This document shows, piece by piece, positions 1-11,700 of a stretch of DNA of 64,000 nucleotides. The position numbers and the translations under genes were made by a program. Below the pieces are notes generated by a model. That model saw only the letters and a list, made by a program, of their open reading frames with translations, made no database searches and had not been told where the DNA came from. Position 1 is the first letter of the stretch. Each line of letters starts with the position of its first letter. The stretch is from Trichostrongylus colubriformis (lineage: Eukaryota; Nematoda; Chromadorea; Rhabditida; Trichostrongylidae): assembly GCA_963978905.1 (NCBI GenBank), contig OZ022256.1:3455501-3519500 (forward strand), read 5' to 3'.

Positions 1-125
1 ACAGTCCATTTCCCGACGGCTGGCAGGGCGAGGTTTACGGACTTGGATCGATCTCTCTCACCCCGCCACACACTCTCACCCAAGTCTGTAGGCCACGCCC
101 TGCCAGCCTTCGGGAACTGGACTGT
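1..125. repeat. Palindromic MITE-like element
   Basis: The first 45 or so bases (starting ACAGTCCATTTCCCGACGG) and the last 45 (ending GGGAACTGGACTGT) are imperfect reverse complements around a short pyrimidine-rich centre. No coding capacity. The left boundary may lie outside the window. It is typical of a short non-autonomous DNA transposon; the family was not identified. Confidence 0.6.
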
Positions 126-3100
126 AAGTTAATAACTTTTCTTGACACTGTTATGCCTATAAAGCTTCTCTCCAGTGCCATATGACGCGGTGTACATCTA
201 AAACGGGTATTAGTCATTAGGAGGTGGAGAAGTCGCATCTTTAGTGTTGATTAAATGGAACTCATACCGTCGTATTAATTGGGAAAATTATCTGAACGCT
301 GTGCTGGATCCTATCTCCAGCTTCTTTCAATCTTCCAACATTGTCTGCTCGACAACTCAGAGCTTGATGTTCAGTTCCTCAACGAAACACTTCAGAAATT
401 TCTGTTCCCATTTCGACTTTTTCAGCCCTCACACTTAATGACTTTGATCTAATAATTCTGAAGGGTTAGCAATTCGGCAAAAATTCAACTGCTAGCCACA
501 GCAAAACTTGGAATAAAATCACTCCACAGGCATCTGCGATAAGATGCGATGTGACCTTTAGAAATCCCGTAATCACCTTACCATCTACCTTCCACAGTCA
601 AGTGCACACTTCTTATGTCACCGTCAAAAGCTGCTCCTTTTTGATGATTTTCCCCGAAGCTTCTCTTGTTTCATTCGTGCACAATTCCACTCATAATTTC
701 TATGAGTCGATATTGGTTATATAATTCCCAGCCTTTCATCATAAATGCTAGCCACTGCCAAATATAGTTTTCGCAGTTCTTTTGTCGTTTTGAACTTTAA
801 TTAAAAATCTAGATGAAGCTGAATGACGTCCGGTCACGCGCATTCCTTTGGCAATTTGTGCATACATGAAATCCATAGCATTGCAAATGCTGCCATCCCC
901 TCTTTTTTCATTCCCCGATTTCTTTCCCATTTTTTGGTAGTGGTCAGCTAATCCTTAGCATGACCTTCATCAAATTGAACGCTACATGGAACAGATTAGA
1001 TGGAACGCTAAGTTACTAAATGCGGGTGTTGTGGATCCACCAAACTCGAGTACCCGTTCCGAGTAGAGCAGTAATTCGACAGAAGGACAGTCATCAGTCA
1101 TCGCGAAACATCATATATAATCACGCCGCAGGGGAGTGTTGAACATATGGGCATATGGAAGAATGGAGTGAAATGGGGACCTGTTGGCGGTAGTGGGAGC
1201 TTCATGCAAGATTGCAAATGAATGAGGTCACTTTGCACATCCCTCTTACATGTATGGCCTCATCCATTCGGCTAAGCTGACTACTGATGTTGTAACTCTT
1301 TCAGATCATAACAACTAGCTAATGAGAATCTTTATTACGTCACTGAAACATGGTCCACTGAGATCGTGTAAATGAAGGGATCCTACATATGAGAGGTTTA
1401 GGTTATCCACTGTAGAATGCCCTTCTTCCGGGTGATTGCAAAGTGCCATCGCTCCCAATATTTTAGCTTTTCCACATAACATATGCTGTTTTTTATGAGC
1501 AATTTTTGGAAAATATCTTGTTGCTCATAACCATTTTCCGGCTCTGAGAAATTATTAGATTGAGTCAATATGAATCGAACAAGTGACAAAAAAATCGGAC
1601 AATCGTACAATATTCGACTAGGTAAAAGAGATTTTTCCTCTTTTTCGAGCAGAGCGGCTCATGTTTGTCACTCCATGCCAGTGGCCATTCTTTAAAGGCA
1701 CCGGGAGGGGGGCAAGGGCGGAATAACGTTTACGAAAACAATGGCGTCTGAAAACAAACATATGGGTTCGGTAGATACAATGTGTAACGAAACCAGCGTT
1801 GAAAAACGCGCCGTGAGACGGTATTTGGCCCCGGGGCGCGCTTCCGTCCGAACTGCAAGCTTCCGTGGCCGAGCCACGCTTCGTTCATTTTGAAGCTTGT
1901 CTTCGGCCTGATGTAACCTTATTTTTGAATTATTTCCTCTTTACTGTTTTCTAGTGACATATTTTACTTGTTTACTTATAGATCTTCTTAATTGTGCATT
2001 TCTATACCTGAAAATCTCAGAAGGGTCAGATAAAGTCGGGGGGAGACGCAACTTTGCGTCGACGTCGATGCTCCTTTCCCTTACTAGGCTTAGGCTGAAA
2101 TTGATATCCCCTCCTCCCACATTAAAAAGCATCTGTCAAAGCATAGGTCTCATCTGCTTTAGCCTAACCCTAGGAAGGGAAAGAAGCTTTGACGTGGGTA
2201 AAAATTTTGCCTCTCCCCCCCCCCCCCGACTTTATTTGACCCGTAAGTACATCTAGAAACAATATAAGAAAGAACAAAGTGAAAACTAAAAGGAAAAAAC
2301 AAATCTATATTAGAACCATCTTCTTTTGGCACCATGCCAAGGCGTCAAATTGGCGAGTTTGTGCAATGGCGGCCACTCAAGCTCGTCCACACTACGTCTG
2401 TTCTACCGTAAGCCAAAATTACCCCCTCCTGGTGTCTTTAAACTCGAGGTGACCAGCATGTTCCGACCTGTGCTCTGAGAGGACAGTTCACTACTGGTGC
2501 ATGGCGAGCAATCCACTGTAGGAAGGACGAAATTAATATTCTCATGAGACTAATACTTTATATTACGGACTGATAGAGTAACTGCCTCTACCTTTTCTGT
2601 AGATCTTATCTTCTTTCAGTGGTGAAGTGTATTTGATGGAGGAGTGTCAATTCATTCATTACATATTCAACTTTACAAGTATGTGTCTATATTCGCTGAC
2701 CCTTATCTTCGTCATAAGAAGGCCAGCTACTCAGCCAGGATCTTGAAATCTGTAGTAAATCTATCGTCACGTTTAGAAACCCACCCATGGGAGATCTGAT
2801 CCCACATTGATCACCGCAACACTTGTCACACACTCCTAAATCCATCTAGTGCAAGCCTGAAGCGATTTCATAACAGAAGCAAAGAGATACTTTGCAATAT
2901 GGTTATAGCAAAGGTCTGATTTCATTTTTTTTTCAAAAACTCCACAGCTCCCCATTATTCGTGGTTGCATACAGCAGATAATCGGTCACAGGTTTGGCTT
3001 TTGCAGCTACGTAACGAGCGATGAGCATTGTCCCAATATGTCACAAAAACCTTTTGTTACAAAGATGTTATTTTTAGGGACATGGGCATCAAAGCAAGCT

Positions 3101-3663
3101 GTGTTATAGAAGTGCATTCACTATCTACCTCTGTAGTTAAAAAAATCGTCTCTAAAGTCTTAGCTTTGCTTCCCCTTTCAGTAATGTTTACTTTTCACTA
3201 CAGGCCACATGCAAGGTTTCACCTGAAAGAGAGAAAATTTGGCGAAAATACACTCTTTCAAAGTCTTCATACTAGCAATGGTGATGTGGGCGGGACCGCA
3301 AGATGTCTGGCAAATCGAGGCGATCAGATCGGTGTGGAAGCAAATATGATCGGGCACATCAGAATTTCAGAAGGACTGTAGTTTTTAGAGCTCTCTAATT
3401 TGTGCTGGAACAAAGAAACTTTCTCCTCTTTTTTGTACTTTTTCGGCATATTCTAACTAGTACAGTGTTTTCGACTAATAAGGAATTACGTTTCCGGGCA
3501 CGATTCCTATAAGAGGTGAAGGCAAAGAGTTGCGATTACTCAGATAAGTGGTCTGTCCTATCTTATCTTATTCTGATCGCACTTTCGCTATTCCATGCGA
3601 AAGGAGATTCGGCGTGACCTCACTTAAGCTGCAGTTTTGGCCTCGTCAGTAGCTAGATGAATA
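126..3663. other. No gene seen, apart from one palindromic element
   Basis: Only short unconvincing open frames are present, the longest being 117 codons at 3028-3381. I saw no family motif and no convincing chain of splice sites. The stretch holds one palindromic element (2023-2242) and otherwise looks like intergenic DNA. Confidence 0.5.
2023..2242. repeat. Palindromic MITE-like element with GGGTCAAATAAAGTCGG-like ends
   Basis: The left end GGGTCAGATAAAGTCGGGGG is matched in reverse complement by the right end CCGACTTTATTTGACCC. Inner parts (CTTTCCCTTACTAGGCTTAGG and CCTAACCCTAGGAAGGGAAAG) also pair. A 13-C run lies inside the right arm. About 220 bp, no coding capacity. Confidence 0.7.
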
Positions 3664-4560
3664 TTAGGTTGATTCATAATAAATCGGACAAATGGTAGTG
3701 ATGATTTCTAGAGATCATAACTCAGTAACGAATTAACGAAAATGGACGCGCGAGGTACCGTTGGAATGAGTATGAAAAGCTCTTCAAAGTACCGCAAAAT
3801 AATCACTCCAAAGTAAATTCATTCCGCCACAATGCCGCACGATTTCAAGCGGTCCACAGACCACATCCGCAACGTCATACTATTTATATCGCTATCTGGC
3901 CAGGAACCCGCGGATATCGGCAGACGTCTGATAGAAGCTCACAAGGAGCATGCCCCCGGCAGAAGTACACTGTGGTTGTAGCATTCGAAGTGCGTCAGGC
4001 GACTATTCCATCGAAGACGAAAACCGCGGTTGGTGGAGCGTACACGGCGTAGAGTACTGGGAGCTGCTCGATGAAGGTACCATAGTATCCGCCGACGTCT
4101 ACGTTCGTCAATTACGAGAATTGAAGGCCAATGTCCAAAGTTCGCTACGGCGGCGGTCACATGTCTACTTCCAGCACGACAACGTGTCTACTTCCACAGA
4201 CCGCACTTCGCAAGATCGACCAAGGCCGAGCTGCTGTCGTACAGTTGGACCGTACTTCTATACCCACCGTACTCCCCAGACCTGGCCCCTTCAGATTTCC
4301 ACCTTTTCTCCCACAGCCAACGCCACCTGAACGGCCAAGACTTCGAAACTCGCGACGAGGTCAAGGCGGCACTCGGCAACTTCTTCGAGCTCCAGCTTCG
4401 GGCCTTCTAGAGCAAGGGCATCCATGATCTGCCTATACCGTGGCAGAAGGTCATCGATAAAGATGGAGTATATTTCAAGTGAATCCCTGTTGTCGTAAAA
4501 AAGTTGTACGACAATGATTAAAATTGGTCAATTTGTCCGATTTATTATGAATCAACCTAA
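3664..4560 (+). mobile_element. Mariner-like transposon, degenerate (family 1)
   Basis: Terminal inverted repeats of about 30 bp begin TTAGGTTGATTCATAATAAA and end with the reverse complement. They are flanked by TA on both sides, the Tc1/mariner target. Inside, several frames together give mariner transposase pieces: an N-terminal helix-turn-helix part (IRNVILF...QEPADIGRR), a WWSVHGVEYWELL block, and a C-terminal YSPDLAPSDFHLF block carrying the third catalytic Asp of the DDD triad. The 897-bp length and broken frames show internal deletions and frameshifts, so it cannot make a transposase. The ends differ from the three family-2 copies at 15.2, 24.2 and 61.4 kb. Confidence 0.88.
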
Positions 4561-5061
4561 TACTTTTCGGATGTGAACAAATGACTCAAGTGATGTCAAG
4601 ATATGTGCGACCTGCACATTGCAAAGTTGTATGGAAATTTTTGGAAACTTCTTTTGAATTTTTTTCCAGTAAAAAAAGAAAAAAGAAAGAAAAGAAGGAA
4701 GAAATTAGTTCGATGAAACAGTGGTGTCACACTAGTACCTACGTAGAGTTGAGGTTGTCGGTAGAGTCCTTTCAGGACAACTACTACCGAAGCGGCTACA
4801 ATTAAAGCATATTAGCATGTGCTCCTGCAGTACAGAACAAAATTGTAGTACATAAAGCTGTATTATTCCACAAGTACGAGCTGTAGTGACCCGCGGTGGA
4901 TGTAATCGGTGATGAAATGGGGAGCGCCGCAAAATGTGGGATTTCTGGTGCACCCATATCGGAGGAATGATATATGCGCCCTGGTGAAATGTGCCTGGTC
5001 GAGATGGTACCCTGCATGCTAAGACGCGGCTCGTACAGGCGCCTCTCTGCCCCTGCCTCGC
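4561..5061. other. Intergenic, nothing recognised
   Basis: Includes a purine-rich run near 4670-4705. No supported gene. Confidence 0.4.
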
Positions 5062-5235
5062 AAGGCCTCGTTCATACTTTGCGCAGGCAGGGCGTAGCGG
5101 CGTTCGAAGGCAGCGGGGCGTGGCACGGGGAGGTGCAGAGACGACGCAGGCAACGAGACAGGGTAGCATTGGCCGAGACGCTGGGACACGTAGCCACGCC
5201 CTGCCGCCGGCCCCGCAAGTGTGAACGCGGCCTAA
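5062..5235. repeat. MITE, class A (about 170 bp), copy 1
   Basis: Begins AAGGCCTCGTTCATACTTTG and ends GTGTGAACGCGGCCTAA, its near reverse complement. The inner arms (GGCAGGGCGTAG and CCACGCCCTGCCGCC) also pair. Other class A copies are at 38534, 47566, 52209, 56477 and a broken one at 63211. No coding capacity. A TWA-type 3-bp target suggests PIF/Harbinger mobilisation, which is inference. Confidence 0.75.
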
Positions 5236-8200
5236 GCGCTTTTCGTCGATATTGATTGGCCATGTATTGTATCGATTTGTCGAGAAGTCTGACCAGAGAA
5301 TATGCCAATGTTGGATTGAAGGCGATATTGGAGTGGGCGATTAGCAGGCGAGCAATGGTGCAATAGTTGCCCAACATGACACAATTTATTATACACTTAG
5401 ATCGCGGAACTAGACTGAATGACACGGATGCGGCTACAACTTTTACTTGATACACTGTCTTGGCGGTGGCGTAATGCAGAGGAGTTATGCCGATTCATAG
5501 AGATGGATGTGCGGTGGAACGGGGTGGATTTCAAACGAAAGCCGACTGGAGACTGCAGCGTCATGACGACGAACTGACTGCCTTTTGGTGCGATCAGAAT
5601 CATCAGTGCTTTTCATAATCGGCGGGAGACAGTGTGAACTATGTAAAGAGGCAGCGCGACTATCAAGGAGCAACTTTGCTTGAGGTCGAATGATGAGTTA
5701 CGACACATAAGTTGGACCAGTGAACAGGTTACGTAACTGTGTGGCAAGATAATGAATCACAGAACATTGCCGTGCACAGAATATAAACTTGTACCCATGA
5801 GAGCACGCCACAGTTTTTTCCGGACATCTAGCTCAAACTGTCACGTCAACATCAATGGGTGCATCACTGAGCGAAGAGGGGAGAGGACGGCGTCCTCATG
5901 ACGTGGGAAGTTAGAGGAAACAAGCTAAACAATTATGCGGGTTTTCATCGATTGCTGATTGGATGCTGTCGAATCACACTTTTTACAAAAAGTCATTGGA
6001 AGAGACCCATCAGGACACACAATGCAGTATTGGTTGAATTATACGTTTCCGAATGAGAACAATAGCTGCTGTTTGGGCACTTCAAAGAAAACCTTGTTCT
6101 GAGGATTGGTATGGATGCGTATATCAGCATATTGCAGTGTGCCATACTATGACGTCAAAGTCCCATCAATTGATGTTTTTGGTAAATCTAGAGGTGGTGT
6201 AATGACAGGTAGCGCTTATTTTCATGGTGCCGCGATTACATTAACACCCGCCCGAGCCAGCCAGGCCTTCCATCCCCCCGGGGTGGTTAAACTGGTACCA
6301 AACTCGTTTCGGAGGATAAAAGCACTGAATACACAGAGACTGACCCGTATAGGCCAAATCGCATTTACCTGCCACCACGATAAGATAGACTAGAGTGCAC
6401 GACGCATCACAGAAAAGATTAATAAAGCTTAAACTTTTTTCTTTTAGAATTTTATTGTATCTAGCCTTGGGAATAGCTTTATTCTCTCCAGAAGTGTTTT
6501 TTTTTCTTCTCCAAAAACAGGCTTTTCTCGAGGTTTTTTTTTATCTTCCTGTTGGACATTGCATAACAGGCAAAGGCGCAGTCGATTTTTCCACTTGCGG
6601 AACCCTAAGTGGCTCTCTGTTAAATTGTAATTTCCTGAGAATGAAACATCCATTCGCATTTGGATACTAGGAGAATTGTTAAAAATCATCGAAGAAATCA
6701 TGTTTGAAAGATTTACAGGGGGGGGGGGGGTAAAGATCAGTTCAACTCCATTTCGCAAGTAATCTCATAGGAGGTGGAACCTAGAGGTGACCCACAAAAC
6801 TCAAAACTGTTCAAATTACCTTTCTCTTCACATCTCAGCAGATTAGCTGGTCTGACCTACAAATCGTCTGCAGCCCGTTTACTTCCATCACCTGCATCAA
6901 ATCGACCTCACAGAAATGCTTTTCATGACAGGACAATCATAAATCACTCTTGGACAAATTCCTATGGTCAATCCATACGAACACAATTTACTATATTGTA
7001 AAAGTTCTTGAATCCTGCAAGTGCTAGATACTTCACGAGGTGGGGACAACGGTTTACAAGTCATAAGTAGACCTTGCCCACATTCTTTAGTTACAATATG
7101 GTAACGTAGGGTGTCCCAACTCTTCTCGCAGTCCGCTAACGATAAGCTCTCTCGAAGTTTGCCGCGATCAATTGGAGACTCTCGTGATGGATGGTTTCGG
7201 GAGCCAAAGCTTCCCAATCATTATGAAAACAAGCTTCCTGAACTCGTTCATTGCTCATTGCTAACACGTGAGCTACCGGAAAAAAAGAAACAAATACATC
7301 GTTGTCATACCACAATACTCCCAGAACTGGGAGGAATTTGTCCAGATGCCCTTCCAACTGCCACGTGCAAAGCGCGGTTTGACTATATCGATTCGGGACA
7401 TCGCTTGACATGAAATAAACTGATTTCGACAACCTGATTCGACGTTGTGGAGAGGTCAGCCCCTATTAGACCATAACCCTTACTAGCTGAAGGTGAAACT
7501 ATTGCCCCCTCGTTTTTAGGATGGAACAGACATGTGTTGGGTTGACCATTAATTTACAGAAACTTTTGACGTGGTCGCTTCACAGCGAATCTTCCGTTTT
7601 GAGATAAAGAGTGATATGGCATCCGAAAAGTCAGGCTATAGCTGCGTATGTTGACGTGTTCTTGTTTTTAGCTCACATATAGGCCTAAAATGGAAGCTCA
7701 CACGATACAGATTTTCATCAGAGGAAAAATTGCAAAACTTCATGGGATATCTGTGCCATGTCATGAAATGACTTTATAGCAGCAAGCTAGAAAAAGGAGT
7801 GAATCTTCGTCTCATGGGGTGTGAAGGGTTTGATGCATTGCGGATGCTGGAGGAGACTGAAGCGGTCGAGAGAACCTCGAAGCTGACAAGAAAATGAAGT
7901 GAGCCAAATTCATTTACCTTACAGAAGGGGAAAGGAACAAGGTGGACAGGTATGGGGTTTCCCGTTGACTGCTGATTAGCTGCTATTGAACACGTTTTCT
8001 TCGAAAAAAGCTGGTAGGTTGTACATGGAAGCCAAGTTATGGGCAAAGGCTTCATTCTCGGGCGTTACCCGAGCCTGTCCCAACCCAGTGCTTTTGTCTA
8101 TAAATCAGCATTCTTGAAACAGCATTTGCTTCGCGGGCTGTGCCCTATGTAAGTAGCTCAAAAACTTAAAACATCAACAATAACTGGTTTAGTTCTCCAT

Positions 8201-8327
8201 GACAGGACCCGCCGGAATTTTTTCGCGATGGCGTGGCGCGTGCCAGACCAACGCCACTCCCCTCCAAAATAGGCGGAGCTTCCAATTAGTCATTTACTGC
8301 GGTTAGCAGCACGAGTCGGGACAACAT
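5236..8327. other. Intergenic, no supported gene
   Basis: Several short open frames on both strands lack family motifs and splice context. A 13-G run lies at 6718-6730. Nothing else is assigned. Confidence 0.4.
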
Positions 8328-8335
8328 TATAAAAG
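8328..8335 (+). promoter_or_regulatory. TATA box upstream of the ENPP-like gene
   Basis: TATAAAAG within CATTATAAAAGGCCCG, about 400 bp before the proposed start codon. The match to the TATA consensus is good, but a transcription start has not been shown. In nematodes the 5' end may be removed by trans-splicing. Confidence 0.35.
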
Positions 8336-8648
8336 GCCCGTCCAGTGATAGATGAGGCACTGTTTCTCTGTTGAGATCAGATGGTACCCTTCGCATTCAT
8401 ACCGCAGCCCCATCTAGACACACTTCGGAGTAACCCGAACAGGGTCTGGATTGGTTACCTTGGTGTCGAGAAAAATAGAACTACCCCACTTCCATCGCCA
8501 ATCTCCCCGTCCCCACCGGAGGTGAATGGTGGGGAATCGCAATTTCTTCCATGCCAAGCCAGATCATCCTGAGGCATCATGATTTTCCAATAATAGAACT
8601 CTATGCCTTCGCATCAACTTTCACAGGAAGCAAAACTGCTTATACTTG

Positions 8649-8664
8649 TTTATATTACTTGCAG
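8649..8664 (+). promoter_or_regulatory. Splice acceptor before ENPP exon 1 (cis or spliced-leader)
   Basis: A U-rich tract ending in TTACTTGCAG lies 62 bases before the proposed ATG at 8727. It could join a non-coding first exon near the TATA box or accept a spliced leader. The sequence alone does not decide between them. Confidence 0.35.
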
Positions 8665-8726
8665 GCTCGAAAGTATACCTCGTACTGGAGGATAATCGTT
8701 TTATACAACTGCCAGCGATTCTCAAG

Positions 8727-11700
8727 ATGGAGCTCGCGATGAGTTTACTCAGCCTGATCTTCGCGCTTATGGTTGCTCTGAATCATGCACAAATGGATCG
8801 GCATCTTGCTGATGATCGATCTCAACTACCTCGAACTCTCCAAGAACCCTTGAAGGTCAGTAACCAACTCCTCTCATCTCCTTGTGGTGAACGATGATCA
8901 GTGTCAAAACTAAATCACGTTCATACATTAATCCTCGGAGTGGTAGGTTTTCTGATCGTGAGCGAACTTTTCACACTTCTTCTCCACCGCAGTCGAAGGG
9001 CTACACGGGGTGCTGACATGTGCTATAGGAAAACGGCTCTCTATGGAATAATGCGTTTTATAGAATTCGAGGTGTCTGCAACAGGCGAATGAAGGTTGAT
9101 CCGGATGTCGAACCATCAACGAATCTTCCCTACTCTCCTGTTCAGCTTCTGACACAGAGGTGGTCCACAGCGCTTGAGTATGGGTGGCGTTTCAACGGCC
9201 CTCTAATGACATGTGTTAGGTGGTACGCCAAGGGAGCGTGCAGCGCGTTTTGCCGCTCCAACCATACAGTCGACGTGGGCATCGCTGTGTAATAAGCGAT
9301 CGGTAATGTGGCAACGTTCCTGATATGGGATTTCACCCCTTGTTGCTTCTTTTGGTTTATAAGCTTATGAGTTTTCAAACGAGATTGACACTGGTATTTC
9401 TAGCCATCAACACAGTATACAATAAACTCATACAGTTCATCGGTGTATTTATAGGATCTGCGCCCCTTTTCAAAGTCAGGAGTATGCCCGAAGCAGTGTT
9501 CGAAGGAAGGGTACGTCCATTTGACTTTTCGGGGTACTTTGACGAGTTTTAGGTGATAAGCTATGCTTCCACACTGTTGGGTACTCCATCTGAACAGAAT
9601 TTTCGTAGTGTTACCTATTCTACTTGCTAACGTCTTTCTTTAAAGCAAATGTGTAGTATCTTCACAACTTAGAGGGCACCTGCAGCTTGTTGTGACTAGT
9701 GCTGGTTTCCAATATTGTTCAATGATAAGAAATGTTGGCCATTACTTCATGGCAGATTATGGTAACGGTGAAAGGCACATCTTGCGATAATTAGATAAGT
9801 CGATCCATGTGGAGCATCGCAGAGGCGGTGAGAGTGCAGTTACAGAGAGATCGGGTGTGTGGCCTTCGGCTCGTCCGGGCTGGCACGCGGCAATGTGTGC
9901 GGCGAAGTGCGCGACGTCGTTGTTCGGGCGCGAACACGTAAGAATACGTAATGGAACGGATGAAGGCTGATTGTGAGGTAGTTGGGAATTCAATTGAACA
10001 CAGACTTCTCATTCCTTCCGTTAGCTTCCATTAGTGGTTATAAGATGATCTTTTCTTGTGTAATACTTCTACTTGCCCCATAGAGATACAGAGATAAAAA
10101 CAGATCACATTGTCATCAGACTTTTCAAAATTAAGTTCCTAGAGGGAGCAATAAGCAATTTAAATGCTAATAAAAGGCTGTTGCACGAATCCCTATAAGA
10201 ACATAACATCGAAAAAGCTCAACACACGGAAGGGAGGAAGGGAGACCCCTTTTCTCAACAAAACACTTGAGTATCTTGGTCTGAATCAGCACGATTGCTA
10301 ATTCGCGCTCCAGTCAACGACGACGAGGTCGGACGTAGCGTCGCGCACTTTGCTGCGCAAATGGTCGCGTGCCAGCCCGGACGAGCCAAACGCCCGTCTC
10401 CCCAGAGGGATCTAATGCCCCAGTAAGGTGAGCTATGCAATCTGATAATACCGAGGCGTACTTAAGGCGTTATGTATACGGTGTGGCAATAATAACGTAC
10501 GAAATCAGGTAACTATAAAACTATCCTTCATATTCAGCTACATGCAGTCAGTGAAGATACTGTTATTTTCCTCTACCACTCAGCCATGACTTATGAAAAA
10601 TGCATGCTTGAACCTTGCCCCAACAACGCTGCGTTACATTAGAACATCCTTATTTAAAAGACTTCTCAAGGAGAGAAGTATTATCACGAATGATATCGTT
10701 CAGTTTGAGAATATCGTCCACGGAAATTGAATCTTCTTTCATAGAAAATTCATGCCGTGTTCGTTTACTTAGAGCCGCATGCAAAGTTTCATCGGATAAA
10801 CAAGAACTCGTCTAAAATCGAGCTCCCCTAACCACATTGAAATCCGACAGCAAAAGTCATCCGAGGAATGGCGGCCTCGAAGGCACGAAGCCGCGCTCAT
10901 ACGCTGCGGGGCGACGCCGGCAAAATCATGTGCCCGCCGTACGGCGACACTCTGGCGACTTTCTCTGTTTATGACGCTCGACCGAACCATGCTACAGTAT
11001 GATGATCGTGACGAGATTAAACGCAGATCTGTGGCGAAAGTGCGCGCGAACTTGTCATATTTTGGCGCCATGACAATATTTTCGCCAGGGATTTGTCGGC
11101 TCATGGTGTAGTTTGATCGGTCGAGCGTTATAAACGGAGGGCCTCACCAGGGTGCCGTCGTGGTCAGCGGTGAGCAAATGATCTGCCTGCGAAGTATGAG
11201 CGCCGTCTCAGGAACATAGAATTGACAGCCACGTGGCCAAGGACGCCGAGAGAAGAAAATCAATATCGGTCGCGAAAATTTGAGCTGCTCTCTGCTCTAT
11301 GACGGCTGCTCGGTTGTTATAATCAAGCCAATTGCTCTTTTTTGAGTTTTTCGATTTCTGCACTGGAGTAGGGAAACTTCTCGGTTCTTTTCATGTTTAT
11401 GTTGATGTGCTGTCTTCTGGAGTGATTTCAAGAGGAATCGAAACCAGGGGATTTCCAAGGACAATTCCTTCACGGGACTGAGGAAGGGGATGGAAGAACC
11501 AAGGAAATAGAATGAACTCCATATCGCAGTAGACCAACTGTGATGAAGAGGTATAACGGTGCTATAATTATGGTGGAGGGCATTAGAGAACGTTGAACGA
11601 TGAGACGTCATCTTCATGTCTAACTTCTTGAATGCTGTACACTGACATGCTTTTACAAGGCCCTCGTGTTAGTGATGTACCGTGTATGTCCTATGCAGAC

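Noticed and set aside
3028..3381. 117-codon plus-strand open frame
   Set aside because: No motif, no splice context and no recognised family; treated as chance.
4732..5455. Overlapping 90-145 codon frames on both strands
   Set aside because: They lie across a class A MITE; GC-rich palindromes give long open frames by chance.
2215..6730. 13-base C run (2215-2227) and 13-base G run (6718-6730)
   Set aside because: Simple homopolymers. Length may be a sequencing uncertainty and no function is suggested.
6897..7432. Two minus-strand frames with a GVLWYDNDVFVSF-like stretch, considered as an LTR-retroelement relic
   Set aside because: One weak motif, no RT, protease or integrase signature nearby. 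Not enough support.
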